Shown here piece by piece: positions 8,767 through 16,970 of a stretch of 64,000 nucleotides of DNA. The notes beneath the pieces were generated by a model, which did no database searches, had not been told where the DNA came from, and saw nothing but the letters and a program-made list of their open reading frames with translations. Numbering within the stretch: the stretch's first letter is position 1; every line of letters starts with the position of its first letter. Made by a program: the position numbers and the translations under genes. The stretch comes from Pseudomonas sp. 31-12 (GTDB taxonomy: Bacteria > Pseudomonadota > Gammaproteobacteria > Pseudomonadales > Pseudomonadaceae): positions 4,402,001-4,466,000 of the forward strand of contig NZ_CP029482.1 of the NCBI RefSeq assembly GCF_003151075.1. The letters are read 5' to 3'.

Positions 8767-9240
8767 TCACCACTCCTTGTACGCGATGCCGTTGAGCCCC
8801 TTGCCGCGTGCATGGGAGTAAACGTCGAAGACGTCTTCCCCCTCCCGCGGGTTCTGAGCCGTGCTGTCGTAAGAGCGCAAGCCCCAGCCACCGTCGTCGT
8901 CACGCTTGACCGGCGTCAGCGGGTCATGGGGCACGCGCCGCAGGAAGTAGAACTTGGCCCCCTTGGCGCTGCGCACATCACGCACCCCTTCCACCAGCAC
9001 TTGCAGGCTCGGTGGATAGCCGCTGCTGTTCAGCGACTTCTCGATGTAACCGGCGTCGAAGGCGCGTTTGTAGGCGTCTATGGCGTCGCGGATCTGGTAC
9101 AGCGCCGTGCGTAACTCCTGCTCTTTGCCCCGGCGCACCACGGTCTCGGTCAGTGGCGCGGCCATGCCGGCCAGCAGGCCGATCAGGGCCAGCGTCACCA
9201 CGACTTCGATCAAGGTAAAACCACGTTGCGAGGCGTTCAT
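8767..9240 (-). CDS. Type II secretion-like pseudopilin
   Basis: The product has 157 residues beginning MNASQRGFTLIEVVVTLALI, a prepilin leader cleaved after Gly7 (Phe+1, Glu+5), with one N-terminal helix and a body containing LRTALYQIRDAIDAYKRAFD and RVPHDPLTPVKRDDDGGWGL. The ATG at 9240 was chosen because it gives the normal short leader; the stop of gspD overlaps just upstream. It is one of three adjacent pseudopilin genes and presumably builds the pseudopilus that pushes cargo through the secretin. Confidence 0.87.
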   Translation of the reverse strand: MNASQRGFTLIEVVVTLALIGLLAGMAAPLTETVVRRGKEQELRTALYQIRDAIDAYKRAFDAGYIEKSLNSSGYPPSLQVLVEGVRDVRSAKGAKFYFLRRVPHDPLTPVKRDDDGGWGLRSYDSTAQNPREGEDVFDVYSHARGKGLNGIAYKEW

Positions 9241-9242
9241 GA

Positions 9243-11078
9243 TCAAGGCTTCTCGACGACGACAGTGGTGGTATTGGACGCAACCGGCCGGTCGATGTGT
9301 TCGTTCTGAATCGGCGCCGGCATCCGACGGTCAGGCGCCTGGATGTGCATGCTGGTTTCGGTGCCGGTGGGGAACTCCATGTCCGACGGGCTCTGGTACG
9401 GCAGGTTGCGCACGATGCGCGGAGTGATGGAGAGCACCAGTTCCGACTTGCCGACGGTGTCCTTGTTGCTGCCGAACAACCGGCCAAGACCTGGGATGTC
9501 GCCAAGGCCCGGAATCTTGTTGCCCGTGGCGCCATGGTCATCGCGCATCAGGCCGGCCAGCACCTGGGTTTCGCCGTCATGCAGGCGCAGGGTGGTCTGG
9601 GCGTTGCGGGTGTCGACCTGCACCGGAATCGTGCCCTGGCGGGTCGGCTCCAGCGGCGTGGCGTTACTGACTTCCAGGGCAATCTTGATCGCCACTTCAT
9701 TGTTCAGGTGCACGGTCGGCTGCACTTCGAGCTTCAGACCGACGTCCAGGTAGGTGACGCTTTCGGTGATGACCGGGCCTTGGGTCGACGGCACCGAAGT
9801 GGCGCTGATGATCGGCACGCGCTGACCGATGTGGATGCGCGCCTGTTCACGGTTGCTGACGCGGATCACCGGGCTGGCCAGGGTGTTGATGTCGTTGTCC
9901 TGGGCGTTGATCTTGGCCTGCGGCGACGGCGAAATGCTGATCCGGCTGGAGTTGATGCCTTTGAGTTGATCGAGCAGGGTCACCGCCGAGCCATCGCTGT
10001 TGACCACGCCGAAGGTGTTCGGCCATTGCAGGCCAAGGTCGAGGATGCGTTGGGTGGCGACTTCCATCACTTCCACTTCCAGCACCACTTCCGGGTTGGA
10101 CTGGTCTTGCGATTGCAGGAGTTTCTCGGCCATGCGCACAGCATCTTCGCTGTCGCGCATGGTCAGGGTATTGAGGCGTTCATCGACGAACACGTCACGG
10201 GTCTTGAGCATGGTCTTGATCATGTTCAGCGCGGTGTTGGCATCGATGCTGGTCAGGTAGAAGGTGCGCATCACCAGCTCTTGATAATCCTTGAGTTTCT
10301 GCGGCGAGTCCGGGTAGATCAGCAAGGTGTTTTCGTTCACCACTTTCTGGTGCAGCTGGTTCTGTTGCAGCAGCAGTTCCACGGCGTCTTCGATGCGCAC
10401 GTCACGCACGAAGATGGTGGCTTTCATGTCGGGGCGCAGGTCTTTGTCGAAGATGAAGTTCAAACCGGCGACCTGGGACAGCACCTCGAAGATGGTTTTC
10501 AGGTTGGCGTCGCGAAATTCCAGGGTCACCGGCCGGTCGAGACGGGTGCGCAATTGTGGGTAAGGAATGACGTTGCGGCTTTGCACCAGACGGATATTGC
10601 TTTGCAGCTCCAGGGCGCCTTCATTTTTGGGGTCCAGTTCGAGGATCTGTTTGACCTGGCGATCGGCGCCATAGATGTCGCCGCGACGCAGGTCGCCCCG
10701 GGCCAGTTCGAGTTTGTCATCGAGGCTGCGCATGTGTTCGAGTTGGCGCAGGGAATCCTGGGCACGGCGGTTGTTCGGTTCGAGGGTCAACACCCGGCTA
10801 TACGCCATGCGTGCCGACGCGAAATCACGCTGGGCGCGATCCATGTCGCCCTGGGCCAACAACGCCGTCACCGCACGAGCGCGGCCGCTGGTCAGGGCGA
10901 TGTGCAACTCAGTGTCGCGAGGGTTTTCCTTGAGCCCTTCCTCGATACGGGCCAAGCCGGCTTCGTACTGCCCCGCCGCCATCAGGTCGGTGCCCTCTTG
11001 CTTGGCGACCTGCGCCGAACTGCACGCCGCCAGCCCTACGCATACACAAAGGTTCAACAGCAAACGGGAACTGTTCAT
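9243..11078 (-). CDS. gspD: Type II/IV secretin (GspD-like) with N-terminal TPR region, lipoprotein
   Basis: This 611-residue protein forms the outer-membrane secretion channel. It has a lipoprotein signal (LCVCVGLAACSS; Cys about residue 19), tetratricopeptide-like helices over about residues 25-150 instead of a plain N0 domain, secretin N domains (FIFDKDLRPDMKATIFVRDV, ERLNTLTMRDSEDAVRMAEK) and the C-terminal secretin domain with VPIISATSVP, ESVTYLDVGLKLEVQPTV and the signature NKIPGLGDIPGLGRLFG. TPR-secretins of this form occur in MSHA/type IVb-like and some type II systems. The lipobox suggests it may not need a separate pilotin. It overlaps the upstream PilP/GspC-like gene by ATGA. Confidence 0.92.
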   Translation of the reverse strand: MNSSRLLLNLCVCVGLAACSSAQVAKQEGTDLMAAGQYEAGLARIEEGLKENPRDTELHIALTSGRARAVTALLAQGDMDRAQRDFASARMAYSRVLTLEPNNRRAQDSLRQLEHMRSLDDKLELARGDLRRGDIYGADRQVKQILELDPKNEGALELQSNIRLVQSRNVIPYPQLRTRLDRPVTLEFRDANLKTIFEVLSQVAGLNFIFDKDLRPDMKATIFVRDVRIEDAVELLLQQNQLHQKVVNENTLLIYPDSPQKLKDYQELVMRTFYLTSIDANTALNMIKTMLKTRDVFVDERLNTLTMRDSEDAVRMAEKLLQSQDQSNPEVVLEVEVMEVATQRILDLGLQWPNTFGVVNSDGSAVTLLDQLKGINSSRISISPSPQAKINAQDNDINTLASPVIRVSNREQARIHIGQRVPIISATSVPSTQGPVITESVTYLDVGLKLEVQPTVHLNNEVAIKIALEVSNATPLEPTRQGTIPVQVDTRNAQTTLRLHDGETQVLAGLMRDDHGATGNKIPGLGDIPGLGRLFGSNKDTVGKSELVLSITPRIVRNLPYQSPSDMEFPTGTETSMHIQAPDRRMPAPIQNEHIDRPVASNTTTVVVEKP

Positions 11079-11593
11079 TGCGTGCTCCCCACAGACAAGG
11101 TCTGGGACAAATGCAGAGGCAGGTAGACAAAGCTGAGTTCCACATCGGAAATCCCCTCGATCCGCCAGGTGTCGTCGATCACATCCCCTTTGCGTACGAC
11201 GTATATTTTTTCGCCGTTCTGCAAAAACACTTGCAGGTCGGAACGGTCATGGAGCTTGCCGACGAACTGGAAAGGCATCGGCGGTACGCTGGGGACTGGC
11301 ACCACCGGGGTCTGGTTGACGGGTTGTTCGGTGACGCTGGCCAGCGTCGGGGCAGCCTTCCAGCTGCGGGCGGCGAACAGGTCGCCAGACGGGCTCAGGT
11401 CCTTGATCACCGCTGGTTTGCCGCTGACTGAAGCAGCCGGCAGCGTGCCGCGGGTTTTGCTTTTGGTAGGTGTCGTCGCGGTCGCAACCGACGCCTCGCC
11501 TTCGTCCGACGGCATGAAGTAATCAGGCCCCCAGGTCAGCGCCGCGGCCACACCGAAGAACGCCACCCAACCCACTACGCGTTTGGTATTCAT
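11075..11593 (-). CDS. Inner-membrane PilP/GspC-like secretin-linking protein
   Basis: The product has 172 residues: an N-terminal membrane helix (RVVGWVAFFGVAAALTWGPD), a long Pro/Thr-rich periplasmic linker, then a compact domain with PFQFVGKLHDRSDLQVFLQN and IYVVRKGDVIDDTWRIEGIS. That domain matches the HR/PilP fold that docks onto the secretin. Two ATGs are adjacent; the second (11593) sits better behind the gagg site. It lies between the PilO-like and secretin genes, as expected of this role. Confidence 0.78.
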   Translation of the reverse strand: MNTKRVVGWVAFFGVAAALTWGPDYFMPSDEGEASVATATTPTKSKTRGTLPAASVSGKPAVIKDLSPSGDLFAARSWKAAPTLASVTEQPVNQTPVVPVPSVPPMPFQFVGKLHDRSDLQVFLQNGEKIYVVRKGDVIDDTWRIEGISDVELSFVYLPLHLSQTLSVGSTQ

Positions 11594-12141
11594 CATGACC
11601 TCGACAGGTAAAGGGTCATGCGGATCCGCCCGGTCAGGTCGGTGTCGGCGATCTTTTTACGCTGGAACTCCACGTCCTCCACCACCACGGCCGGCAACTG
11701 GCCAAGCAACGCGTGCAGGAAGCGCCGCAGTTGCGGGTAGCTGCCACGCACCGGCAACAGAATCTGATAACGCGCCAGATGGGTCTTGGGGTCGATGCCC
11801 AGTGAATATTCGCCGCGGGCCAGGGTGATGTGCTCCTGAGCCGCCAGCGCGTAAATCTTGTCGATGGCCACGGTGGCTTGGGGCTGCGACGGCAACTTGC
11901 TGCGGAAGTCGTCGAGCTGACGTTGCGGGATCACCGGGGCGGCGACACTGCCGTCCTCGACCTTGGCCAGGTACTCGCCGGCTTCGCGGGTCTGCTGGCT
12001 GAGGGTTTGCAGCGAGTTCCAGTCCGGCATCAAGCCACCCAGGGCCCAGACCAGCGCCAGCAGCAACATCGCCAGCCCTGCCAGCCCCGGCACGCCCAGG
12101 CCTTGCAGGTATTCGTGGACGATCAATCTAGAGATTCGCAT
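11593..12141 (-). CDS. PilO/GspM-like inner-membrane assembly protein
   Basis: The product has 182 residues with one N-terminal membrane helix (GLAGLAMLLLALVWALGG), a coiled-coil segment (LQTLSQQTREAGEYLAKVED) and a ferredoxin-like periplasmic domain (LPVRGSYPQLRRFLHALLGQ). This is the PilO/GspM layout. It overlaps the PilN-like gene by 14 bases. It should pair with the PilN-like protein to form the inner-membrane platform linking ATPase to secretin. Confidence 0.8.
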   Translation of the reverse strand: MRISRLIVHEYLQGLGVPGLAGLAMLLLALVWALGGLMPDWNSLQTLSQQTREAGEYLAKVEDGSVAAPVIPQRQLDDFRSKLPSQPQATVAIDKIYALAAQEHITLARGEYSLGIDPKTHLARYQILLPVRGSYPQLRRFLHALLGQLPAVVVEDVEFQRKKIADTDLTGRIRMTLYLSRS

Positions 12142-12673
12142 CGCCGATCTCCCAGCTAGCCGACAGGTTGAATTGCACCGGTTGTTCCGGCGATTTCACG
12201 ACGATTTCGTGGCTGAGCAGCGACACATCGGAGAGCTCGTCGCTGGCTTCGAGGCGGCGGTGGAAGTCGAGCATCGCTTCCAGGTCCCGTGCCTCGGCGC
12301 TGATGCGCACCTGGCCTTTGCGGGCATCCGGGGTCAGGGTCAGCAAGGCGACGTTGTCGCGCGGCATGGCTTCGAGCATGGCGAACAAGCGTTCCCAGGG
12401 CCGGCGCAGTTGCTGCGAGACCTTGCGCATTTCCGCCAGGTTCTGCGCCTGCTCGCGGGTTTCGGCCGGGCTCAGGGTGACTTTGCTGCCGGTGTCGCCG
12501 GTGAGTTCGCGCTGAGCGTTTTGCAGATGGCCTTGCTGTTGCGAGGCCTGTTCGGCGACGTGCTGCTGGGCGACAAAACAGGTCACCACCAGCACCACGC
12601 CGCCCGCCAACAGGCTCCAACCCAATGGGCCGGAGCGGCGGCGTGGCTGGAAGTCGAGCGTCAGGGCGCGCAT
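12128..12673 (-). CDS. PilN-like inner-membrane assembly protein
   Basis: The product has 181 residues: a short cytoplasmic start (MRALTLDFQPRRRSGPLGW), one membrane helix (LLAGGVVLVVTCFVAQQHV), a coiled coil and a periplasmic domain with RISAEARDLEAMLDFHRRLE. The order PilM, PilN, PilO, PilP followed by secretin equals that of type IV pilus and MSHA gene sets. The short basic N-terminus is where PilM binds PilN. Confidence 0.8.
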   Translation of the reverse strand: MRALTLDFQPRRRSGPLGWSLLAGGVVLVVTCFVAQQHVAEQASQQQGHLQNAQRELTGDTGSKVTLSPAETREQAQNLAEMRKVSQQLRRPWERLFAMLEAMPRDNVALLTLTPDARKGQVRISAEARDLEAMLDFHRRLEASDELSDVSLLSHEIVVKSPEQPVQFNLSASWEIGDANL

Positions 12674-12674
12674 G

Positions 12675-13478
12675 TCAGGCCACCGCCCGGGACATCACGT
12701 ACAAACAATCGCGTACGCCAGTCCGGTCCTCTTCGAGGGTGCGCAACTGCACACCGGGTAAGTCGGGTTGCACATCGATGCGAGCTGGTGCGTGCAGGTA
12801 AACGTTCAGCGGCCGGTCGCTGGTGGAAGCCTGCAACTGGTTTTCCCGGCCGATCAGCGCGGTCAGTGCGGCATCGCTGTCGCTGCTGCCTACCGAACGC
12901 ACCGAGGTCCAGCGCCCTTCCCTCGCCAGCAGCAAGACACTGCGCACAGGCTCGGCGACCACGAACAGGAAGTCGCCGCCATCAAGACTTTTATCGAAGT
13001 GATTGAACGCCGCCATCAGGTACGGCTGCACCGAACGCAGGCGCAGGCCACGACCGCTGACCAGGCTGCGCAGACGCGCCAGCAAGTCTTGCGGCAGCGC
13101 AGTGGCGATCCGGTCGTAACCTGCAGGTTCGGCCGACAGCACCATGTTCCAGGGTTGGGTCGGTACGCCGTAGAGGTCTTCGAAACACAGTTGGGCATAC
13201 CCGAGCAATTCGTCAGGGCTGGTGATTTGTTCGCTCCAGGGCACCAGGCAGAAGCGGCTGAAGTGACCGGAAACCACCACGCTCAATTCCGCACCGGCGG
13301 GGGCGTGTTCGCCCAGCAAACGGTCGAGGGTTTCAAGGGCGACGGCCCAGGCGTGGAAGCCTTCGTCGATAAAGCCGACGCTGCCCAGCCACAGGGTGTC
13401 GCCACCCTTGCGCTGGCCCAGGCCGACACCACTGGCGCCGAGCACGGCGATATAACGATCACGAGACAAAAGTGACAC
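12675..13478 (-). CDS. PilM/GspL-like actin-fold cytoplasmic protein
   Basis: The product has 267 residues with an actin-like fold pattern (DRYIAVLGASGVGLGQRKGG at the start, LSVVVSGHFSRFCLVPWSEQ, FLFVVAEPVRSVLLLAREGR). No membrane helix is seen, so it resembles PilM rather than full GspL. The start is GTG at 13478, chosen because ggag precedes it by 7 bases; no ATG is well placed. It overlaps the ATPase gene by 20 bases. It should sit on the cytoplasmic face and bind the PilN-like protein. Confidence 0.75.
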   Translation of the reverse strand: MSLLSRDRYIAVLGASGVGLGQRKGGDTLWLGSVGFIDEGFHAWAVALETLDRLLGEHAPAGAELSVVVSGHFSRFCLVPWSEQITSPDELLGYAQLCFEDLYGVPTQPWNMVLSAEPAGYDRIATALPQDLLARLRSLVSGRGLRLRSVQPYLMAAFNHFDKSLDGGDFLFVVAEPVRSVLLLAREGRWTSVRSVGSSDSDAALTALIGRENQLQASTSDRPLNVYLHAPARIDVQPDLPGVQLRTLEEDRTGVRDCLYVMSRAVA

Positions 13479-15165
13479 GATTGATCTCCTCGAGCGTGGT
13501 CCGCCCCTCAGCAACCAGTTCCAGGGCTGACTCGCGCAACAAGCGCAAGCCACGTTTGCAAGCGTGTGCCTTGATCTTCGAAACCGGTTGGCGCTCGACG
13601 ATCATTTGCCGCAGTTCGTCGTCCAGGTGCAGCAGCTCGGCAATCGCGGTCCGCCCGCGATAACCGGTGCCGCGGCAATGGCCGCAGCCTTTGCCATGGA
13701 CGAAGTGGTAGTGATCGACCTTTTGCGGATCGAGCCCGGAGAGGCGCAGTTCTTCATCGGTCGGGTTGCTCGGCGCGCTGCAACTGGCGCACACCAGGCG
13801 GATCAGCCGCTGGGCGAGCACGGCGTTGAGGGCGGATACGAGGCTGTAGGGGTCGATTTCCATCTGGGTGAATCGGCCGATCACGTCAAACACGTTGTTG
13901 GCGTGAATGGTGGTAAACACCAGGTGCCCGGTGAGGGCCGATTGCACGGCGATCTGGGCGGTGTCGGGGTCGCGGATTTCACCGACCATGATTTTGTCCG
14001 GATCATGGCGCAGGATCGAGCGCAGGCCACGGGCAAAGGTCAGGCCTTTCTTTTCATTGACCGGGATCTGCAGCACGCCCGGCAGTTGGTATTCCACCGG
14101 GTCTTCAATGGTGATGATCTTGTCCACGCCGTGGTTGATCTCGGTGATCATCGCGTAGAGGGTGGTGGTCTTGCCGCTGCCGGTCGGGCCGGTCACCAGC
14201 ACCATGCCGTAAGGTTCGGCGGCCAGCCGGCGCAACTGGCGCAGGGTGTCTTCTTCAAAGCCCAGGGCCTGCAATTGCACGCCGCTGACCTTGTCCGCCA
14301 GGTCTTGTTTATCAAGCACCCGCAGCACCGCGTCTTCGCCAAAAATGCTCGGCATGATCGACACCCGGAAGTCGATCTGCCGGCCGCTGATGCCGATCTT
14401 GAAGCGACCGTCCTGGGGCACGCGTTTTTCGCCGATGTCCAGTTCGGCCATGACTTTGACCCGGGAGATCACCTGCTCGGCGAACTCGCTGCCCTGGATT
14501 TTGCTGATGTTGTTCAGCACGCCGTCGATCCGGTACTTGATCACCAGGCCGCTGCCGGTGGTGCCCAGGTGGATGTCGCTGGCGTGCATTTTCAGCGCAT
14601 CGTAGAGGGTCGAGTTGACCAGTTTGACGACGACGCTGGCGTCTTCGCTGATGCTGGTCAGGGACAGGCTTTGCAGGGTGTCGATTTCGACATTGGCGTC
14701 GGCCTGGGCGTTGAGCGATTCCACCGCATGGAAGCTCTCTTCGTGACGCGCCAGATAAGCTTTCAGGTCGTCGGCATGCACCAGGTACAGCGGCGCGCCG
14801 TGCAGGCAGTCATCGATCCAGGCCAGGCGCGAGGTGTCGAACGGGTCGGCAAACACGCCGATGACCGCATCGTCGTGACGCAGCAGGATGAATTCGCGCT
14901 TGAGGCATTGGGCCAGGGTGACCCGGTCGAACACCGGGGTGGCTTGAAACAGGGTGTCGGTGTCGAGCACCGGATAATGCAAGGTAGCGCCGAGGCTCTG
15001 GATGAAGGGCATGGGGGCCAGTTCGCACAACACCCCGAGGGCCTCCAGAACCCGCTCGCCGGAACTGGTTGCCCGGGCCCGGGCCTGGGCCAGTTGTTCA
15101 CTGGAAAAGCGAGACGGTACACCTTCCAACTGCGCCGGTTCTACGGCAAGGGATAGACGGTCCAT
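13459..15165 (-). CDS. gspE: Type II secretion/type IV assembly ATPase GspE
   Basis: This 568-residue hexameric ATPase powers pseudopilus assembly. It has an N1E/MshEN-like N-terminal domain, then the core with RVSIMPSIFGEDAVLRVLDK, Walker A GPTGSGKTTTLYAMI, the Asp box TIEDPVEYQLPGV, Walker B KIMVGEIRDPDTAQIAVQSA and the His box TGHLVFTTIHANN. A four-cysteine zinc site (CASC near residue 470 and CGHC near 500) is present, as usual for GspE/PilB. The ATG at 15165 is chosen over one at 15216 because ggagag precedes it. Confidence 0.95.
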   Translation of the reverse strand: MDRLSLAVEPAQLEGVPSRFSSEQLAQARARATSSGERVLEALGVLCELAPMPFIQSLGATLHYPVLDTDTLFQATPVFDRVTLAQCLKREFILLRHDDAVIGVFADPFDTSRLAWIDDCLHGAPLYLVHADDLKAYLARHEESFHAVESLNAQADANVEIDTLQSLSLTSISEDASVVVKLVNSTLYDALKMHASDIHLGTTGSGLVIKYRIDGVLNNISKIQGSEFAEQVISRVKVMAELDIGEKRVPQDGRFKIGISGRQIDFRVSIMPSIFGEDAVLRVLDKQDLADKVSGVQLQALGFEEDTLRQLRRLAAEPYGMVLVTGPTGSGKTTTLYAMITEINHGVDKIITIEDPVEYQLPGVLQIPVNEKKGLTFARGLRSILRHDPDKIMVGEIRDPDTAQIAVQSALTGHLVFTTIHANNVFDVIGRFTQMEIDPYSLVSALNAVLAQRLIRLVCASCSAPSNPTDEELRLSGLDPQKVDHYHFVHGKGCGHCRGTGYRGRTAIAELLHLDDELRQMIVERQPVSKIKAHACKRGLRLLRESALELVAEGRTTLEEINRVTFVS

Positions 15166-15249
15166 GGCATGCTCTCCAACGCCGGGGGCTTTGAGCCCTG
15201 TCGACGCGGCGAGCAATTACGGCATGTACCGGAACGGCTTGTCGCGCCA

Positions 15250-15783
15250 CTACTCCCCGGTGAGCAATTGTTCGTCGTCTGGTGCCTTGGAGGTCGATGA
15301 ACTTCGTCGACGATCTGCCAGCACCCAACTACCGTCGTACAGCTGCAGCGGGAAGCTTTCGGTCCTGCTCTGGCGTCGTTCGACGAATCCTTCGGATGGG
15401 CTCGCGCCTGTTCGGTTTTCCCGCTCCATCCCTAAAAGGTCACAGACTGCACGGGCCAATTCCGCCAACGGAAACGGTTTGAACAGGATATGGCTGACTC
15501 CCAGTTGCCGGGCCCGCTCACAGACTTCAGCGGTTGGGTGCCCGGTAATCAGCACAAAATGGCACTTCCTGTTCTGGCGGACGGCATCGAGCACCTGAAA
15601 GCCTTCCATATCGGGCAAGCGGTAATCGAACACCATCACATCGGGTGCAAAACTCTTGGCTACGCCAATCGCTGCTTCACCGTTGTGAGCTATCCGGACT
15701 TCCAGCGCTTGCGCCTGCAGGTAACCCTGGAGGTTTTCCGCCAGCAGCTGTTCGTCTTCAACAACCAGTACTTTGTTTAACAA
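15250..15783 (-). CDS. Receiver-domain response regulator with short C-terminal tail
   Basis: The product has 177 residues. Residues 1-120 form a CheY-like receiver: KVLVVEDEQLLAENL with the acidic pair, phospho-acceptor Asp in MVFDYRLPDMEGF, Thr in FVLITGHPTAEV and Lys in LFKPFPLAEL. The remaining 55 residues are polar, with no recognisable DNA-binding or ATPase domain. The start is TTG at 15783, with aaggag 6 bases upstream; no ATG is suitable. It is the first gene of the gspE-to-csgG run and lies behind a sigma-54-like promoter. No histidine kinase is present in the window. Confidence 0.82.
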   Translation of the reverse strand: MLNKVLVVEDEQLLAENLQGYLQAQALEVRIAHNGEAAIGVAKSFAPDVMVFDYRLPDMEGFQVLDAVRQNRKCHFVLITGHPTAEVCERARQLGVSHILFKPFPLAELARAVCDLLGMERENRTGASPSEGFVERRQSRTESFPLQLYDGSWVLADRRRSSSTSKAPDDEQLLTGE

Positions 15784-15849
15784 GGTGGACTCCTTGAAAC
15801 CGCAGGTCCGATATTCGTGCCTGGGAGTACGCGCCTTAATTAGGCTAAC

Positions 15850-15864
15850 GCACACTTCATGCCA
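15850..15864 (-). promoter_or_regulatory. Putative sigma-54 (-24/-12) promoter of the response regulator/gsp/csg run
   Basis: On the minus strand the bases read TGGCATGAAGTGTGC, against the consensus TGGCACG-N4-TTGC, with exact GG-N10-GC spacing. It lies about 65 bases upstream of the response regulator start. Confidence 0.6.
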
Positions 15865-15980
15865 GACTGAGCGCCGGTTTTCGACCGCTTCATCTCTATG
15901 ATTTTCATGAAAAAATCTTTTCGTTCAGGAACCCCGTCCCCCAAAGGCGGGGAAGCGCTCGGAATTGCCCCTGAAGCTTT

Positions 15981-15996
15981 CCCCACATTTGGGGGG
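15981..15996. promoter_or_regulatory. CCCC...GGGG dyad, candidate activator site
   Basis: CCCCACATTTGGGGGG lies about 120 bases upstream of the putative sigma-54 promoter at 15850-15864. It is nearly the same as CCCCACATGTGGGG at 27982. A second G/C dyad (ccccgtcccccaaaggcgggg) lies near 15932-15952. It could also act as a terminator of the parvulin gene. Confidence 0.4.
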
Positions 15997-16002
15997 GACG
16001 CT

Positions 16003-16956
16003 TCAATCATCGTCAATCCGTTCGATACGATTGCTTGATCGCAGCTGCGCCAGAACCTGAAGACGCGCCTGATCCTTTTGCTGTCGGGCAAGGTAAGCCC
16101 GAACCATTTCAAGCCCCTGAGATTCTGAGACATCGGCGGCCTCCTGGTGGTTCTGCACGTCAATCAAATGCCAGCCCAGCGGCGTGCGCACCGGTGCGCT
16201 GACCGCCCCCGGTGCCAAGGCAAACGCCGCCGCTTCGAACTCCGGCATCATGCGCCCACGAGGAAAATAGCCCAGATCCCCGCCTTCGGTAGCGGAAGCA
16301 TCTTCGGAGCCGGCCCGGGCCACGCTGGCAAAGTCCTCGCCCTGGCTGATTTTCACCCGCATCTCTTCTAAGCGTAGCCGGGCTGCTTCAACTGTAGCGG
16401 CCTCGGCGCCCTGCGGCACTTTGACCAGGATGTGCCGCGCCTGGATTTGCTCCGGTGTGCTCATTTCGGCGCGATGTTCCTCGTAGAACGCACGGACCTG
16501 TTTTTCGTCCGGCTCAGCCGCCTGGACCAGCTCGGCAAACACCTTTTGTGCCGCGAGCTCACGGCGCGTGTACTCGATATAAGTGGCTTCGTCGAAACCG
16601 GCGTCTTCGAGCCGGCGGGCGAACACCTCGGCACCACCGATCGCTTGCCGCGTCTGCTCGACCTGGCTTTGCACCACTTCATCGCTGATCACCACCCCGC
16701 GCTTGCGCGACTCCTGCCACAACAACTCCTTGTCGATCAGGGCATCCAGCGCTTTCTGGCGCAATTGTTTGTAGGCCTTGGGGTTGCGAATGCTGCCCAC
16801 GGCGCGACCCTGGTCCTCCAGGAATTCGGCGAAATAACGCTCCAGGCGGAACTCCGAAATTTCCTCGCCGTTGACGCGCGCGGCGGCCGGGCCATTGCTG
16901 GCGAGCGCCATGGGGCCCCACAGCGTCAGCAGGATCAGCAGCGTCTTGAACTTCAT
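16003..16956 (-). CDS. Periplasmic parvulin-type peptidyl-prolyl isomerase (PpiC/SurA-like)
   Basis: The 317-residue product has a signal peptide (LLILLTLWGPMALA), a SurA N-like helical domain (ARVNGEEISEFRLERYFAEF) and one parvulin domain with QARHILVKVPQGAEAATVEA, FASVARAGSEDASATEGGDL and LGYFPRGRMMPEFEAAAFAL. It should assist folding of exported proteins. It is the last gene of the run led by the giant oxidase. A peptidyl-prolyl isomerase is also part of the mof operon of Leptothrix, although of FKBP type. Of two adjacent ATGs the second (16956) has better spacing from gggagg. Confidence 0.88.
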   Translation of the reverse strand: MKFKTLLILLTLWGPMALASNGPAAARVNGEEISEFRLERYFAEFLEDQGRAVGSIRNPKAYKQLRQKALDALIDKELLWQESRKRGVVISDEVVQSQVEQTRQAIGGAEVFARRLEDAGFDEATYIEYTRRELAAQKVFAELVQAAEPDEKQVRAFYEEHRAEMSTPEQIQARHILVKVPQGAEAATVEAARLRLEEMRVKISQGEDFASVARAGSEDASATEGGDLGYFPRGRMMPEFEAAAFALAPGAVSAPVRTPLGWHLIDVQNHQEAADVSESQGLEMVRAYLARQQKDQARLQVLAQLRSSNRIERIDDD

Positions 16957-16970
16957 CATGAGGCCTCCCG

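Noticed and set aside
9297..11126. A plus-strand open frame of 609 codons opposite the secretin gene
   Set aside because: Shadow frame; composition is typical of antisense reading and the secretin is unmistakable on the other strand.
13564..15156. A plus-strand open frame of 530 codons opposite the ATPase gene
   Set aside because: Shadow of gspE; no recognisable domain.
15840..16163. Minus-strand open frame overlapping the end of the parvulin gene and the promoter region
   Set aside because: Out-of-frame overlap with a convincing parvulin gene and no domain.
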